A stretch of 64,000 nt of DNA from Bifidobacterium sp. ESL0704. GTDB taxonomy: Bacteria; Actinomycetota; Actinomycetes; Actinomycetales; Bifidobacteriaceae. Where the stretch lies: the NCBI RefSeq assembly GCF_029392075.1, contig NZ_CP113929.1, forward strand, positions 930,001 to 994,000, given 5' to 3'. This document shows positions 52,247 to 62,409 of the stretch, piece after piece. The notes under the pieces are model-generated. The model did not search any database. It saw only the letters and a list, made by a program, of their open reading frames with translations, and was not told the DNA's origin. The translations under genes and the position numbers were made by a program. How positions within the stretch are numbered: position 1 is the first letter of the stretch; each line of letters starts with the position of its first letter.

Positions 52247-53545
52247 ATGCAAGCCACAGTACGTATCGAACGTTACGCCGATCAGGGGCGTTGCGTCGCC
52301 CATATAGACGGACGGGTGGTTTTCGTGCGTTTCGCGTTGCCCGGCGAACTGGATACCATCGAACTCGACGAGCCGCACGAGCGCGATGACCGGTTCTGGA
52401 CCGGCGAGGTCATCGACGTCGTGGAGGCGTCCGACGACCGTGTCGAACCACTTTGGCCATTGGCAGGGCCTCTTGCGCAGGGCGGTGGAGTCGGCGGTGC
52501 CGATCTGATTCACGTCTCGCTGCCGGGCCAGCTCAAATGGAAATCCGCGGTGATCACCGATCAGATGAAGCGCATGGGCCATCTTGATATCGACGATGTG
52601 CCGGTCGCCCGGATGGACGGCGACAATGAGGAAAAAGGTCTGCACTGGCGCACCCGCATCGAACTGATCGCCGACGAGGAAGGTCGCGTATCAATGCGAC
52701 GCCGGGCCTCGCATACCCGTGTGCGAATCGACACGATGCCGTTGGCCACGCGCGCGTTGCTGGCCGTCGCCCGCGAGCAGAAACTTTGGGACGAACGGTT
52801 CGAGCCCGGAGCCAAAATTCGCGTCGCGGTTCCTGAACCTCGAGATATCCATACGTCTCGGGTGCCGAACAAGGCGTTGCTCGAGGCCGTAGGCGATAAT
52901 TTTGCCATCACCGTCAACGGGCACCTGCACGCAGGCTCCAAGCGTTTGAAGGAAGTCGTGGATGTGGACGGCAAACGCTACAAGTACGGCGTGGAGGACG
53001 ACGGGTTCTGGCAGGTGCACCGCATGGCCCCGCCCACGCTCGTCAAATATGTGATGAGACTGGTCAGTCAGGAGCTTTCCGGCGTGCAATCCGCCACGCT
53101 CTGGGACCTGTTCTCCGGCTCCGGCCTCTTCACGGTGCCGCTGGCCAAGACCTTCGGCCATACCGCAATGCTTTCGGTGGAAGGCGGTCGCATGGCCGTG
53201 CGTAATGCCGAGCGCAACCTGCATATCGCCAAGGATGCCAACGTCACCGCATTGCAGGGCGACGTCTCCCATTGCCTGCGTCGCGTGCCCGAAGAACTCG
53301 CGAATCCCAATATCGTCGTGCTCGACCCGCCTCGGGCCGGAGCCAAGGCCCAGGTCTGCCGTCAGCTGGCCCAAGCCGGAACGCACTCCATCGTCTATAT
53401 CGCCTGTGACCCGACCAGTCTCGCACGCGATGCCGCCACGTTGACCACGCTGGGTTACGGCTTGAAATCGATCCAGGCATTCGATATCTATCCGATGACC
53501 CATCACGTCGAGACCGTGGCGCTGTTCGTGCGCAAAAGCGAATAA
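52247..53545 (+). CDS. TRAM-domain class I SAM-dependent RNA uracil-5-methyltransferase
   Basis: The 432-residue protein has an N-terminal TRAM-like barrel (RIERYADQGRCVAHIDGRVV) and a TrmA/RlmD-like methyltransferase domain: SAM motif ATLWDLFSGSGLFTVPLAKT, the NIVVLDPPRAGAKAQVC loop and the catalytic-cysteine segment IVYIACDPTSLARDA. It would methylate C5 of a uridine in rRNA or tRNA; the target cannot be read. AGAGGTC precedes ATG 52247. In many Actinobacteria this gene lies between DUF3159 and acnA, as here. Confidence 0.93.
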   Translation: MQATVRIERYADQGRCVAHIDGRVVFVRFALPGELDTIELDEPHERDDRFWTGEVIDVVEASDDRVEPLWPLAGPLAQGGGVGGADLIHVSLPGQLKWKSAVITDQMKRMGHLDIDDVPVARMDGDNEEKGLHWRTRIELIADEEGRVSMRRRASHTRVRIDTMPLATRALLAVAREQKLWDERFEPGAKIRVAVPEPRDIHTSRVPNKALLEAVGDNFAITVNGHLHAGSKRLKEVVDVDGKRYKYGVEDDGFWQVHRMAPPTLVKYVMRLVSQELSGVQSATLWDLFSGSGLFTVPLAKTFGHTAMLSVEGGRMAVRNAERNLHIAKDANVTALQGDVSHCLRRVPEELANPNIVVLDPPRAGAKAQVCRQLAQAGTHSIVYIACDPTSLARDAATLTTLGYGLKSIQAFDIYPMTHHVETVALFVRKSE

Positions 53546-53557
53546 GGCGGGTGTTCG

Positions 53558-54133
53558 ATGCGTCGGGGATTGTCAATGGTGCTGAGTGTCTGCATGACGT
53601 TGTCGTTCATGCCGGCGCTCGCATCCTGCACCCCAAAAAACGCTGCGGTCGGTGACACCACTTCAGCGGCTCGACATGTCAACCATGACAGCGTCGACAA
53701 ATCCGACATCCTGATAGGTGTCATTGCCGCCGGTGACGAAGAACTTGACCGGACGGTGCTCCAAGCCTTCGAAAAAACCGGTATCAAAGCCGTTTACGCG
53801 CCTATACCGGACGGGAGCACGACAGTCGATCCGGTCCAATCATTCAAGGACATGACTCGGCGGCCGGTCACCGCTTTCGTCATCGATAGCCTTAGCATGC
53901 AAGGCGGCCAGGCGAACAATTGGGTTGAGGCTTTGCAGACGGCACGTGACGCCGGCAGCCCGGTGATACTGGTCAATGCGGTGAATCTGCCGAAAGACAC
54001 GAATTCCTATGCCGAATCGTTGCGGATAGTGCCCTCCGCGCAAGGCAAGGGCACGGTTCCACTCGATCAGGCCGTACAAACCGCCATCAATGACAACCCG
54101 CATCCCAAGACCGTCAGCGTGACGTTACCGTAA
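53558..54133 (+). CDS. Predicted lipoprotein with a periplasmic-binding-protein-like half
   Basis: The 191-residue protein has a lipoprotein signal (LSMVLSVCMTLSFMPALAS, lipobox LASC). The mature part resembles one lobe of a PBP1/LacI-type fold (SDILIGVIAAGDEELDRTVL, TAFVIDSLSMQGGQANNWVE, AGSPVILVNAVNLP) but is only half as long as a complete sugar-binding protein. It begins 12 bp after the methyltransferase and is probably co-transcribed. It may be a shortened sensor or binding lipoprotein; no ligand can be named. Confidence 0.7.
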   Translation: MRRGLSMVLSVCMTLSFMPALASCTPKNAAVGDTTSAARHVNHDSVDKSDILIGVIAAGDEELDRTVLQAFEKTGIKAVYAPIPDGSTTVDPVQSFKDMTRRPVTAFVIDSLSMQGGQANNWVEALQTARDAGSPVILVNAVNLPKDTNSYAESLRIVPSAQGKGTVPLDQAVQTAINDNPHPKTVSVTLP

Positions 54134-54136
54134 ATA

Positions 54137-54259
54137 TGCCGCCAAGGCCCATCGCGAACGAAGCCGATACGATAAGGTGGCACAGCATATACTTGAAAAC
54201 AGGGAATAGGCCGCACCAGTGTTTTCAGATGGCGGCAGGCGAGCAACGGGAATCGTATC
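54137..54259. repeat. Interlocking inverted repeats in the leader of the P-type ATPase
   Basis: Three arm pairs are visible: TGCCGCCA (54137-54144) with TGGCGGCA (54230-54237); GATACGAT (54166-54173) with ATCGTATC (54252-54259); TGAAAAC (54194-54200) with GTTTTCA (54221-54227). The first and second pairs cross each other, so an RNA from this region could form a pseudoknot or switch between two folds. A TATACT box at 54188-54193 lies inside. Confidence 0.55.
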
Positions 54260-54312
54260 AGCGACCGTGAGTCCACGTACGGATGGACGTGACACGGGTA
54301 AGGGGCAAATCA

Positions 54313-57009
54313 ATGAGTACTACCGGGATGTTCGGGCAAGACGCCGGCCGGATGGTCAGCGAGACACCGGCAAACGGGCAGGGCGGCGACAAGAGGAACG
54401 CGGCTGATAACGGCAAAGGCAACGATGGGCGGGGAGCGGCTGCGAGCCATCTTCCCAAAATTGTCGAGGCGGGCCTGACAAAAGCCGAAGTTGCCGAACA
54501 GATCCAGCAGGGCAACACCAACAAGATCGATACCGAAAGCTCGCGTTCGCTGGGCCAGATCATCCGCGAGAACGTCTTTACCTTGTTCAACGCCATCATT
54601 TTCGTGGCCATGGTCCTGGTGCTCATAACCGGGCAATGGAAGGACGCCGTTTTCGGGCTGGTCATCATCATCAATTCCGGTATCGGCGTCTTCACCGAGA
54701 TGCGGGCCAAACACACGCTCGACAAGCTTTCGATCCTGGTCGCTTCGAAGTCGTTAGTGCGTCGTGATGGCCAGGACGTCGAAATCGAGCACCAGGATAT
54801 CGTACTGGGTGATTTGCTGTGGCTGCGCAGCGGCGAGCAGGTGCCCGCGGATGCGACCATCGTGCACACATGGGGTCTGGAACTTGACGAATCCATGCTG
54901 ACCGGCGAATCACGCACCGTCAAAAAAGGCGAAGGGTCCGAGGTCTATTCCGGTTCCAACGCAACATCGGGTATGGCGCTGGTTCGTGTCGACGCAGTAG
55001 GCGAGCAGGGGTACGCCGCCAAACTGACCGCCAAAGCCAAGGTCTACAAGAAAACCGTTTCCGATTTGAGCCGCGGTATCAACACCATTTTGAAGGTGAT
55101 GACCGTCATCGTCATCCCGCTCTGCATTCTCTTGGTCGCCTCCCAGATTCGCACGGTGGGCGGATGGCAAGTGGCCTTCTCGACCGGAGCATGGCGTTCG
55201 GCCATCGTCTCGGCTGTGGCAGGTGTGGTCGGCATGATTCCCGAGGGCCTGGTCTTGCTGACCTCCCTGAATTTCGCGATTGCCGCGATGCGTCTGGCGC
55301 GCCAGCACACCCTGGTCCAGGAGCTGGAAAGCGTGGAGACACTGGCCCGCGTGGATGCGCTGAACCTTGACAAGACCGGTACCATTACCGATGGCGGCAT
55401 CGTTTTCAATCAGGTCGTCATGCTCGGCTCTGCTGACGTCGTAGGATCTACGGCCGACGCCGATATTGTGGTGGATGCCCCGTCCGGCGAAAACGCCGTG
55501 CATGCCAGCGTGACCGTCGGCACCACCGATGACGAGAAAACCGCAGTGGTCCAGGCGCTCTACGACCTCTCCAATGAAGAGAATCCCAATGGCACAGGTG
55601 CAGCGGTGCTCAAGGCCTTGGGAGCCAAGGGAGTGCACGATGAGCCGGTCGACGCCCGCGTACCGTTCTCGTCGGCCCGCAAATGGAGCGCCATCGTACG
55701 TGGCGGCGACGTCTGGTATATGGGCGCGCCGGAAATGCTGTTCAGCGGATTTACCGGCGAACACACCTCGGCCAAGAGCATGGTGGCCAAGTATGCCAAC
55801 CAGGGGATGCGCGTGCTGTTGATTGCCAGTGCTTCGGGGGCTTGTGCCGATAGTCAGGCAGTGCATGATTTCAGTGACAATCCGCGTCTCATTTCCGTTT
55901 CACGGCCGGTTGCGCTGGTACTGTGCCAAGAACATATTCGTGACGACGCCGAGGAGACCTTGGCGTGGTTCCGTGATCAGGGCGTGCGTTGCCGCGTCAT
56001 CTCCGGCGACAGCCCGGCCACCGTCGGTGCCATTGCCAAAACGGTTCGCCTGACCGGCGATCGCGAGCCGGTGGCGATGGACGCCCGCGAACTGCCCCAA
56101 GACGTCAAGGAACTGTCTGCGGTCATGGAGAACGTCGACGTGCTCGGCCGCGTGCTGCCCGAGCAGAAGAAGGCCATCGTCGACGCGTTGCACGAAGGCA
56201 AGCACGTCGTGGCGATGACCGGCGACGGCGTCAACGATGCGTTGGCCCTGAAAGAGGCTGATCTGGGCATCGCGATGGGCAACGCCGCACCCGCCACCAA
56301 GGCCGTGGCGCAGGTCGTGCTGGTCGATTCCAAGTTCTCCCACCTGCCTAGCGTCGTGGCCCGCGGCCGTCAGGTCATGGCCAACATGGAGCGCGTCTCG
56401 TCGCTCTTCCTGGTCAAAACCGTCTATTCCGCGCTGATTTCTCTTGGCGTGGTTTGCACGTTCATTCCCTTCCCGTACCTGCCACGCCATATCACCTATA
56501 TCGGTGCGCTGACCATCGGTATGCCGGCTTTCATCCTCGCGCTCGCGCCCAATACCCGCCGCTATATACCCGGGTTCCTGGGGCGTGTAGTGAGGTTCGC
56601 CTTGCCGGGTGGCATTGCGGTGGCGCTTTCCGTACTGCTGACCGCCTGGACACTGCCCGGCTTCATGGGCTGGAACGTGTCGAAACCCGGTGACCTGTTG
56701 AAGCTGCGTGACATCTGCGCCATCGTCGTCTTCGTGCTGGGCATTCTGGTGATGGCGCGCGTGGCCCAGCCTCTGAAATCCTGGCGTGGCATCCTGGTGG
56801 CTGCATTCGCAGCGGCCGGGCTGATCGGCATGTTCATTCCGATCGTCTCCAACTTCTTCGAACTTCAGTTCCCGACCGGTTGGACGTTGGTCGCCACGAT
56901 CATCGTGCTTGTGCTCTCGATTGTCATCTTCGCAGGCATCCAGACGATTGCCGACCTCTTTGGCCGTCTTTTGGCTTGTCGTCCCGTCTTCATGAAGAGG
57001 AAAAGGTAA
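54313..57009 (+). CDS. Cation-translocating P-type ATPase, CtpE/YfgQ-like
   Basis: The 898-residue membrane pump has TGES (actuator domain), the phosphorylation motif LNLDKTGTITDGG, MTGDGVNDALALKEADLGIA, and PEG in the fourth membrane helix (GVVGMIPEGLVLLTSLNFAI) in place of a Cys-Pro-Cys heavy-metal motif. This subfamily includes actinobacterial CtpE, reported as a calcium importer, so Ca2+ or another light cation is the best guess. A 65-residue low-complexity N-terminus precedes the pump. AAGGGG stands before ATG 54313. A very small frame overlaps its stop codon. Confidence 0.92.
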   Translation: MSTTGMFGQDAGRMVSETPANGQGGDKRNAADNGKGNDGRGAAASHLPKIVEAGLTKAEVAEQIQQGNTNKIDTESSRSLGQIIRENVFTLFNAIIFVAMVLVLITGQWKDAVFGLVIIINSGIGVFTEMRAKHTLDKLSILVASKSLVRRDGQDVEIEHQDIVLGDLLWLRSGEQVPADATIVHTWGLELDESMLTGESRTVKKGEGSEVYSGSNATSGMALVRVDAVGEQGYAAKLTAKAKVYKKTVSDLSRGINTILKVMTVIVIPLCILLVASQIRTVGGWQVAFSTGAWRSAIVSAVAGVVGMIPEGLVLLTSLNFAIAAMRLARQHTLVQELESVETLARVDALNLDKTGTITDGGIVFNQVVMLGSADVVGSTADADIVVDAPSGENAVHASVTVGTTDDEKTAVVQALYDLSNEENPNGTGAAVLKALGAKGVHDEPVDARVPFSSARKWSAIVRGGDVWYMGAPEMLFSGFTGEHTSAKSMVAKYANQGMRVLLIASASGACADSQAVHDFSDNPRLISVSRPVALVLCQEHIRDDAEETLAWFRDQGVRCRVISGDSPATVGAIAKTVRLTGDREPVAMDARELPQDVKELSAVMENVDVLGRVLPEQKKAIVDALHEGKHVVAMTGDGVNDALALKEADLGIAMGNAAPATKAVAQVVLVDSKFSHLPSVVARGRQVMANMERVSSLFLVKTVYSALISLGVVCTFIPFPYLPRHITYIGALTIGMPAFILALAPNTRRYIPGFLGRVVRFALPGGIAVALSVLLTAWTLPGFMGWNVSKPGDLLKLRDICAIVVFVLGILVMARVAQPLKSWRGILVAAFAAAGLIGMFIPIVSNFFELQFPTGWTLVATIIVLVLSIVIFAGIQTIADLFGRLLACRPVFMKRKR

Positions 57010-57077
57010 TGCTCCGATTCATGTGGTGGAGACGGTTGCTGTCATTGGCCTTTAATACGGCAATATTTTTCGCCTGA
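57009..57077 (+). CDS. 22-residue hydrophobic peptide overlapping the ATPase stop codon
   Basis: The frame starts at the last A of the ATPase TAA (TAATG) and has an internal ribosome site AGAGGAAAAGG. It encodes MLRFMWWRRLLSLAFNTAIF followed by FA: a positively charged start and one short hydrophobic stretch, as in small membrane peptides that regulate pumps. No homology is claimed. It may simply be a chance frame, but the overlap and ribosome site favour translation. Confidence 0.4.
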   Translation: MLRFMWWRRLLSLAFNTAIFFA

Positions 57078-57130
57078 TTTCGTCGTACGCAAATATACAT
57101 TCATATACGACGCCGAATATTCATTTTTTT
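57062..57130 (+). terminator. Terminator after the ATPase/peptide pair
   Basis: CGTCGTA (57081-57087) pairs with TACGACG (57106-57112), with an outer AATATT/AATATT pairing, and seven T residues follow at 57124-57130. Confidence 0.6.
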
Positions 57131-57137
57131 AGGCATG

Positions 57138-57277
57138 TTGGTGCATCCAAGTCCCCTTGAAATCACAAATGTATGTTCAAATCCTCGATTTCAAGGGGTG
57201 TTGGTGCACCAAGATGCCTGTTTTTGGCGAATTAATGTGAAAAGTCTTGTTTTTGGGAGGACTTGGCGGCACCAAGA
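57138..57277. repeat. Second copy of the TTGGTGCACCAA array, period 62-63 bp
   Basis: TTGGTGC-type words begin at 57138 (TTGGTGCATCCAAG), 57201 (TTGGTGCACCAAG) and 57263 (TTGGCGGCACCAAG). Between the first two, CCCCTTGAAATC (57153-57164) and GATTTCAAGGGG (57187-57198) form a perfect 12-bp stem. The core palindrome is the same as in the array at 8.2 kb. The remaining spacer up to acnA (57278-57471) shows no gene. Confidence 0.85.
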
Positions 57278-57471
57278 ACGGGAACGAATGACAAATTTGG
57301 TGGTCTGAATGGATGGTCTCATATTTTGAACATGACAAATCATTGGAATAGAGGCGATTTGGCGATATTTTTCGGTTAAGGAATGCTTTGGTAACTCCAT
57401 CGACTTACTTGTGTCTGATAATGGCAATAGTTATGTGATATCAAGAATCATGACGAAAGAGAGATCGAGAT

Positions 57472-60189
57472 ATGACATTGAGCGACCGCCAACTGAATAT
57501 TCTACATGTAGGAGACGCAGTCTTCGACTATTATCGAATCTCCGATTTGCCCGGCATCGAGCACCTGCCGTATTCGTTGAAGGTCTTGGTCGAGAATCTG
57601 CTGCGCCGCATCGATGGGGTCAACGTCACCGAAGAACAAGTCCGTGAACTGCTCGGCTGGAAAGCGGACGCCGAACCCAGCCATGAGATTGAATTCGGTC
57701 CCTCGCGCGTGCTGATGCAGGACTTCACCGGCGTGCCATGCATCGTCGACCTTGCCACCATGCGCGACGCCGTGGCGGACTTGGGCGGCGACCCCGAGGC
57801 CATCAACCCGCAGGTCGAGGCCGATATGGTCATCGACCACTCCGTGCAGATCGACAACTACGGGGTCGCCGATGCGGTCGAGCGCAACATGGACCGCGAA
57901 TACCAACGCAACGGCGAACGCTACCGCTTCCTGCGCTGGGGCCAGCAGGCGTTCAGGAACTTCCGCGTGGTGCCGCCGGGCACCGGCATCATCCATCAGG
58001 TCAACATCGAATACCTCGCCAAAGTCGTCATGACCAAAACGGGGGAGCGCGGACGCGACCTCGCCTATCTCGATTCCTGCGTCGGCACCGATTCGCATAC
58101 CACCATGGTCGGCGGCCTGGGCGTGCTCGGCTGGGGTGTCGGCGGTATCGAGGCCGAGGCGGCCATGCTCGGCCAGCCCATTTCCATGCTCGTCCCGCGT
58201 GTGGTCGGCTTCAAACTGACCGGCAGTATTCCCGAAGGTGTCACTGCCACCGACGTGGTGCTCACCATCACCCAGATGCTGCGCGAGCACGGCGTGGTCG
58301 GCAAGTTCGTGGAATTCTACGGCGACGGCGTCGCTTCCGTGCCGCTGGCCAATCGTGCCACCATCGGCAACATGAGCCCTGAGTTCGGCTCGACCTGCGG
58401 CATTTTCCCGATCGATCAGGTCACGCTGGACTATCTGCGCTTGACCGGCCGCAGCGACGGGCAGATTGCGCTGGTCGAAGCGTACGCCAAGGCCAATCGT
58501 CTCTGGGGAGACACGCACAGCCCCGATTACGTCGAACCGGAATATTCAGAATACATGGAACTCGACCTAGGCACGGTCGTCCCGTCCATCGCCGGTCCCA
58601 AACGTCCGCAGGACCGCATCCGCCTTGACGAGGCCAAGGAAACGTTCGAAAAGACGCTGCCGGATTACGAGACGCCGAAGACCAACCAAGACCCGGTGCC
58701 GGTGCATACCGATTTCCGCGGGCGTTTCGAGATTACGAACGGTGACGTCGCCATCGCCTCCATCACCAGCTGTACCAACACCTCCAACCCATCGGTGATG
58801 ATCGCCGCCGGACTGCTCGCTCGCGCCGCCCGCGCGCATGGCCTCAAACCCAAGCCGTGGGTCAAGACCTCGCTGGCCCCGGGCTCGCAGGTCGTGGCCG
58901 ACTATTTGAGGAAAGCCGGTCTGCAGGAGGATCTGGACGCCTTGGGCTATCAGCTCGTCGGTTTCGGATGCACCACCTGCATCGGCAATTCCGGTCCGCT
59001 GCTGCCCGAGATTTCCAAGGCCGTCAATGACAACGACCTGACGGTGGTCTCAGTGCTCTCCGGCAACCGCAACTTCGAAGGGCGCATCAGTCCCGACGTC
59101 AAGATGAACTATCTGGCCTCGCCGCCGCTCGTGATCGCCTACGCCATCGCAGGCACGCTCGACTTCGACTTCGAGACGCAGCCGCTCGGCGCCGACGCCG
59201 AAACCGGTCGCGATATTTTCCTACGCGATATCTGGCCGTCCAACGAGGAGATCGACAAGGTCGTCTCGACCGCCGTCAGCCGCGAGACGTTCGTACGCGA
59301 CTACGCCGACGTGTTCGAAGGCGACGAACGCTGGAAGTCCCTCGATGTGCCGGAAGGCGAGCGGTTTGCATGGGATCTGGACTCGACCTACGTGCGCAAG
59401 CAGATCTTCTTCGACGGTATGAGTGCCAAACCGCAGCCGGTTCAGGACGTTCGCGGCGCTCGCGTCTTGGCGTTGCTCGGCGATTCGGTGACCACCGACC
59501 ACATTTCGCCGGCCGGCGCGTTCCCTGCTTCAAGCCCTGCAGGCGAATACCTGCTGGAACACGACATTCAGCCCAAGGACTTCAACTCGTACGGTTCGCG
59601 TCGTGGCAACCACGAGGTCATGGTGCGTGGCACGTTTGGCAACATCCGTTTGCGGAACCTTCTGCTCGCCTCGGTGGGCGAGGAAGTGCGTCCTGGCGGG
59701 TTTACCTACGATTTCGTTACTGGCAAGCCTTCGACGATTTTCGCTGCTTCACTCGATTATCGCAAGTCCGGCACCCCGCTGGTCGTGTTGGCAGGTTCCG
59801 AATATGGCACCGGTTCCTCACGCGACTGGGCGGCCAAAGGCACGCTCATGCTCGGCGTCAGGGTCGTCATCGCCCGCAGCTTCGAGCGCATCCACCGCTC
59901 CAACCTGATTGGCATGGGTGTGCTGCCCCTGCAGTTCCCTGAAGGTCAATCGGCGGCAACGCTGGGTCTCGACGGTACGGAAACCTATGATTTCCAAGGT
60001 ATCGAGGCGCTTAACAACGGCACGATTCCCAAGACCGTTCACGTCGTTGCCACCAAGCCGGTATCCGAGGGTAAGCCTGCAAGCGTCACCGAGTTCGACG
60101 CGGCTGTCCGTATCGACACCCCCGGAGAGGCCGAATACTACCGCAACGGCGGCATCCTCCAATACGTCCTGCGCCGGCTGATGAAGTAA
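57472..60189 (+). CDS. acnA: Aconitate hydratase A
   Basis: The 905-residue cytoplasmic 4Fe-4S enzyme isomerises citrate to isocitrate in the partial TCA route that supplies 2-oxoglutarate. Domain 1-3 features are [40 protein letters not shown] (first cluster Cys) and [18 protein letters not shown] (other two Cys); domain 4 has [20 protein letters not shown] and [20 protein letters not shown] precedes the start. It is monocistronic, with a terminator after it. Confidence 0.97.
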   Translation: MTLSDRQLNILHVGDAVFDYYRISDLPGIEHLPYSLKVLVENLLRRIDGVNVTEEQVRELLGWKADAEPSHEIEFGPSRVLMQDFTGVPCIVDLATMRDAVADLGGDPEAINPQVEADMVIDHSVQIDNYGVADAVERNMDREYQRNGERYRFLRWGQQAFRNFRVVPPGTGIIHQVNIEYLAKVVMTKTGERGRDLAYLDSCVGTDSHTTMVGGLGVLGWGVGGIEAEAAMLGQPISMLVPRVVGFKLTGSIPEGVTATDVVLTITQMLREHGVVGKFVEFYGDGVASVPLANRATIGNMSPEFGSTCGIFPIDQVTLDYLRLTGRSDGQIALVEAYAKANRLWGDTHSPDYVEPEYSEYMELDLGTVVPSIAGPKRPQDRIRLDEAKETFEKTLPDYETPKTNQDPVPVHTDFRGRFEITNGDVAIASITSCTNTSNPSVMIAAGLLARAARAHGLKPKPWVKTSLAPGSQVVADYLRKAGLQEDLDALGYQLVGFGCTTCIGNSGPLLPEISKAVNDNDLTVVSVLSGNRNFEGRISPDVKMNYLASPPLVIAYAIAGTLDFDFETQPLGADAETGRDIFLRDIWPSNEEIDKVVSTAVSRETFVRDYADVFEGDERWKSLDVPEGERFAWDLDSTYVRKQIFFDGMSAKPQPVQDVRGARVLALLGDSVTTDHISPAGAFPASSPAGEYLLEHDIQPKDFNSYGSRRGNHEVMVRGTFGNIRLRNLLLASVGEEVRPGGFTYDFVTGKPSTIFAASLDYRKSGTPLVVLAGSEYGTGSSRDWAAKGTLMLGVRVVIARSFERIHRSNLIGMGVLPLQFPEGQSAATLGLDGTETYDFQGIEALNNGTIPKTVHVVATKPVSEGKPASVTEFDAAVRIDTPGEAEYYRNGGILQYVLRRLMK

Positions 60190-60249
60190 AAGCTGGATCC
60201 CAACGATAACCGTGATTGGAAACACGCGATAGATAACAAGAGATAACAA

Positions 60250-60286
60250 AATTGGGGACGGCAGATAATTTCTGTCATCCCCAATT
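60250..60286. terminator. Bidirectional terminator between acnA and the Bax-inhibitor-like gene
   Basis: AATTGGGGA (60250-60258) and TCCCCAATT (60278-60286) form a perfect stem, with an inner CAGA/TCTG pairing, between the two convergent stop codons. Confidence 0.8.
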
Positions 60287-60323
60287 GAATATGTATATGC
60301 GGGCTTACTGGGCTAATCGACGT

Positions 60324-61259
60324 TTAATTGTCGCTGTCGCCGAAGATTTGCAGCAGATAGAGGAACATGTTGATGAAGTCGAGATAGAGGTTCAACGCGC
60401 AGATGATCGAGACACGTTCCAGCATCACGGTGTCGCCGTGCTGCTCGGCCACATCGAACATGGCACGCGTCTGCTGGGCGTCGTACATCGTCAACCCGGC
60501 GAAGATGATCAGGCCAATCGCGCCGGTAACCATCAGTGTGGTGTGTGTCGGGGCGACGAACATCAGGATGACCTCGCCGACGAGCAGTACCAAGAGCGCG
60601 ACCATCAGAATCGGGCCGGCCTTGAGCATGTCCTTCTTGGTCGTCAGTGAGAGCATCGTAAGCACGAAGAAGAACGCGACGCACAGTCCCAGCGCGATGC
60701 CGATGGACGGCAGGCTATAGGTGTAGAAAATAGTGGCGAGCGTGAACCCGGTCAGTGCCGCATACAGGTAGAACATCGCGCGTGCGGTGCCGACCCTCAT
60801 CTTGTCGATGCGCCAGCCCAGCGCGATGGCGATGGCCACCTGCACGATGGCTAGCCCAATCCAGCCGATCATACCCGTGGCCATCAGGAAGCCCTCGAGT
60901 GCGCCGGTCATCTGTGTCAACACGGCGACCACCGCGGTCAAGAGCAGGCCCAGCGTCATTTCGCCGTAGGCCTTGGTGGTGGAGACGTGGCGTGCGCGTT
61001 CGAAGGAATAGGCGGTCTGCCCGTTCATCGTCATCGTCGGGGCCGCCGTCCCGGCACCCGCACCGGCATAGGCCGGCTGCCCGTACTGCGGTTGCGCGTA
61101 AGGCTGGCCATACTGCATGTTCTGGCCCTGGCTGTAAGGCTGCCCCTGAGGCTGACCATATTGGTTGTATGATTGCTGTCCGTAGTTCTGCCCATACGCA
61201 TTTGGTTGCCCGTAAGGTTGTTGCGCGTTGTTGTTTTCAGGCCTGTTCCCGAAAGCCAT
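60324..61259 (-). CDS. Bax inhibitor-1/YccA family membrane protein
   Basis: The 311-residue protein has an N-terminal tail of about 75 residues rich in Gln, Tyr, Gly and Pro (repeats of QPYGQP type), then seven hydrophobic segments and the family C-terminus (LTMYDAQQTRAMFDVAEQHG, ALNLYLDFINMFLYLLQIFG) with the conserved Asp pair used for pH-dependent calcium leak in BI-1 proteins. The start at 61259 follows AAAGGAG. The tail is probably cytoplasmic and disordered; its function is unknown. Confidence 0.92.
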   Translation of the reverse strand: MAFGNRPENNNAQQPYGQPNAYGQNYGQQSYNQYGQPQGQPYSQGQNMQYGQPYAQPQYGQPAYAGAGAGTAAPTMTMNGQTAYSFERARHVSTTKAYGEMTLGLLLTAVVAVLTQMTGALEGFLMATGMIGWIGLAIVQVAIAIALGWRIDKMRVGTARAMFYLYAALTGFTLATIFYTYSLPSIGIALGLCVAFFFVLTMLSLTTKKDMLKAGPILMVALLVLLVGEVILMFVAPTHTTLMVTGAIGLIIFAGLTMYDAQQTRAMFDVAEQHGDTVMLERVSIICALNLYLDFINMFLYLLQIFGDSDN

Positions 61260-61523
61260 GCCTGCTCCTTTTGCCGATTTTCATTGACACTTGTTGGTTA
61301 TGGTTACCAGTCTATCGGTGGTTACTGGCAATTGGCTGAGTGTGAACAATACATGATTTCAATATCGCAGGGGATACGCTGCTTTGCCTCCTTTCGTCCG
61401 GTTCCTCGCACGGTGCATTTCCCGCACGGGAGCAGATTTATTGTGCTGTCTGACTACCATGGAAGCGATGAACAAGTTTGTTTTCGAGGCGTTTAACGGC
61501 AACGCCACATCATGGAGGCGGCA

Positions 61524-62360
61524 ATGAACGACAATAAGGTTCCCGATATCACATTGAACAATGGCATCACCATCCCGCAGCTGGGGCTGGGCGTGTTTCA
61601 GACCCCGGAGGGGGAGACCACGGCCAACGCGGTCGACGTCGCGCTGCGCGCCGGCTATCGTCACATCGATACGGCGAAGGTCTACGGCAACGAACAATCG
61701 GTGGGAGAAGGCATGCGCCGCTCCGGCGTGCCACGCCATGAAATCTTTTTGACGACGAAGCTTTGGAACGAGGATATCCGCCAAGGCCGCACACGCGAAG
61801 CGTTCTACGAAAGCCTCGACCGCCTCGGCACCGATTATGTGGATCTCTATCTCATCCACTGGCCGGCACGCGGCTGGCAGCAGGCATGGAAGGATATGGT
61901 CGCGCTTTACCGCGACCGCCGTGTCCGGGCCATCGGCGTGTGCAACTTGCAGGAACATCATCTGCAGGAACTGGAAGGGCTTGGCACTGCGATGTTGCCG
62001 GCTGTCGACCAGATCGAGTCTTCGCCGCAATTCGGCAACCAGCAGCTGGTCGATTTCGCCAAGTCGCAGAACATCGCCGTCGAAGCCTACAGCCCGCTCG
62101 GAGGCACCGGCGGTTCGTTGCTCTCTTCGCCACGGCTTGCGCAGATCGGCGAGAAATACGGCAAATCGCCGGCCCAGGTCGTCATTCGCTGGCACTTGCA
62201 GCGCGGCGTCATCGTCATTCCGAAATCCACGCACGACGAGCGCATCAGACAGAACATCGATGTGTTCGATTTCGAGTTGAGCGACGAGGACATGAAGCAG
62301 ATAGCGGGCCTGTCCACCGGCGTGCGAACCGGCAGCGACCCGGACAATTTCGACTTCTGA
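61524..62360 (+). CDS. Aldo/keto reductase
   Basis: The 278-residue NADPH-dependent reductase shows the catalytic tetrad: Asp and Tyr in HIDTAKVYGNEQSVGEG, Lys in FLTTKLWNED and His in DLYLIHWPA, plus the cofactor segment VIPKSTHDERIRQNIDVFDF. It resembles 2,5-diketo-D-gluconate reductase types, but the substrate is not certain. GGAGGCGGC precedes ATG 61524; the frame's earlier ATG at 61512 overlaps that site. Confidence 0.93.
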   Translation: MNDNKVPDITLNNGITIPQLGLGVFQTPEGETTANAVDVALRAGYRHIDTAKVYGNEQSVGEGMRRSGVPRHEIFLTTKLWNEDIRQGRTREAFYESLDRLGTDYVDLYLIHWPARGWQQAWKDMVALYRDRRVRAIGVCNLQEHHLQELEGLGTAMLPAVDQIESSPQFGNQQLVDFAKSQNIAVEAYSPLGGTGGSLLSSPRLAQIGEKYGKSPAQVVIRWHLQRGVIVIPKSTHDERIRQNIDVFDFELSDEDMKQIAGLSTGVRTGSDPDNFDF

Positions 62361-62409
62361 GGTTTGCCCTTAACCCATATGCCATCGGTTTGGTAACTGT
62401 CATTGTTCT

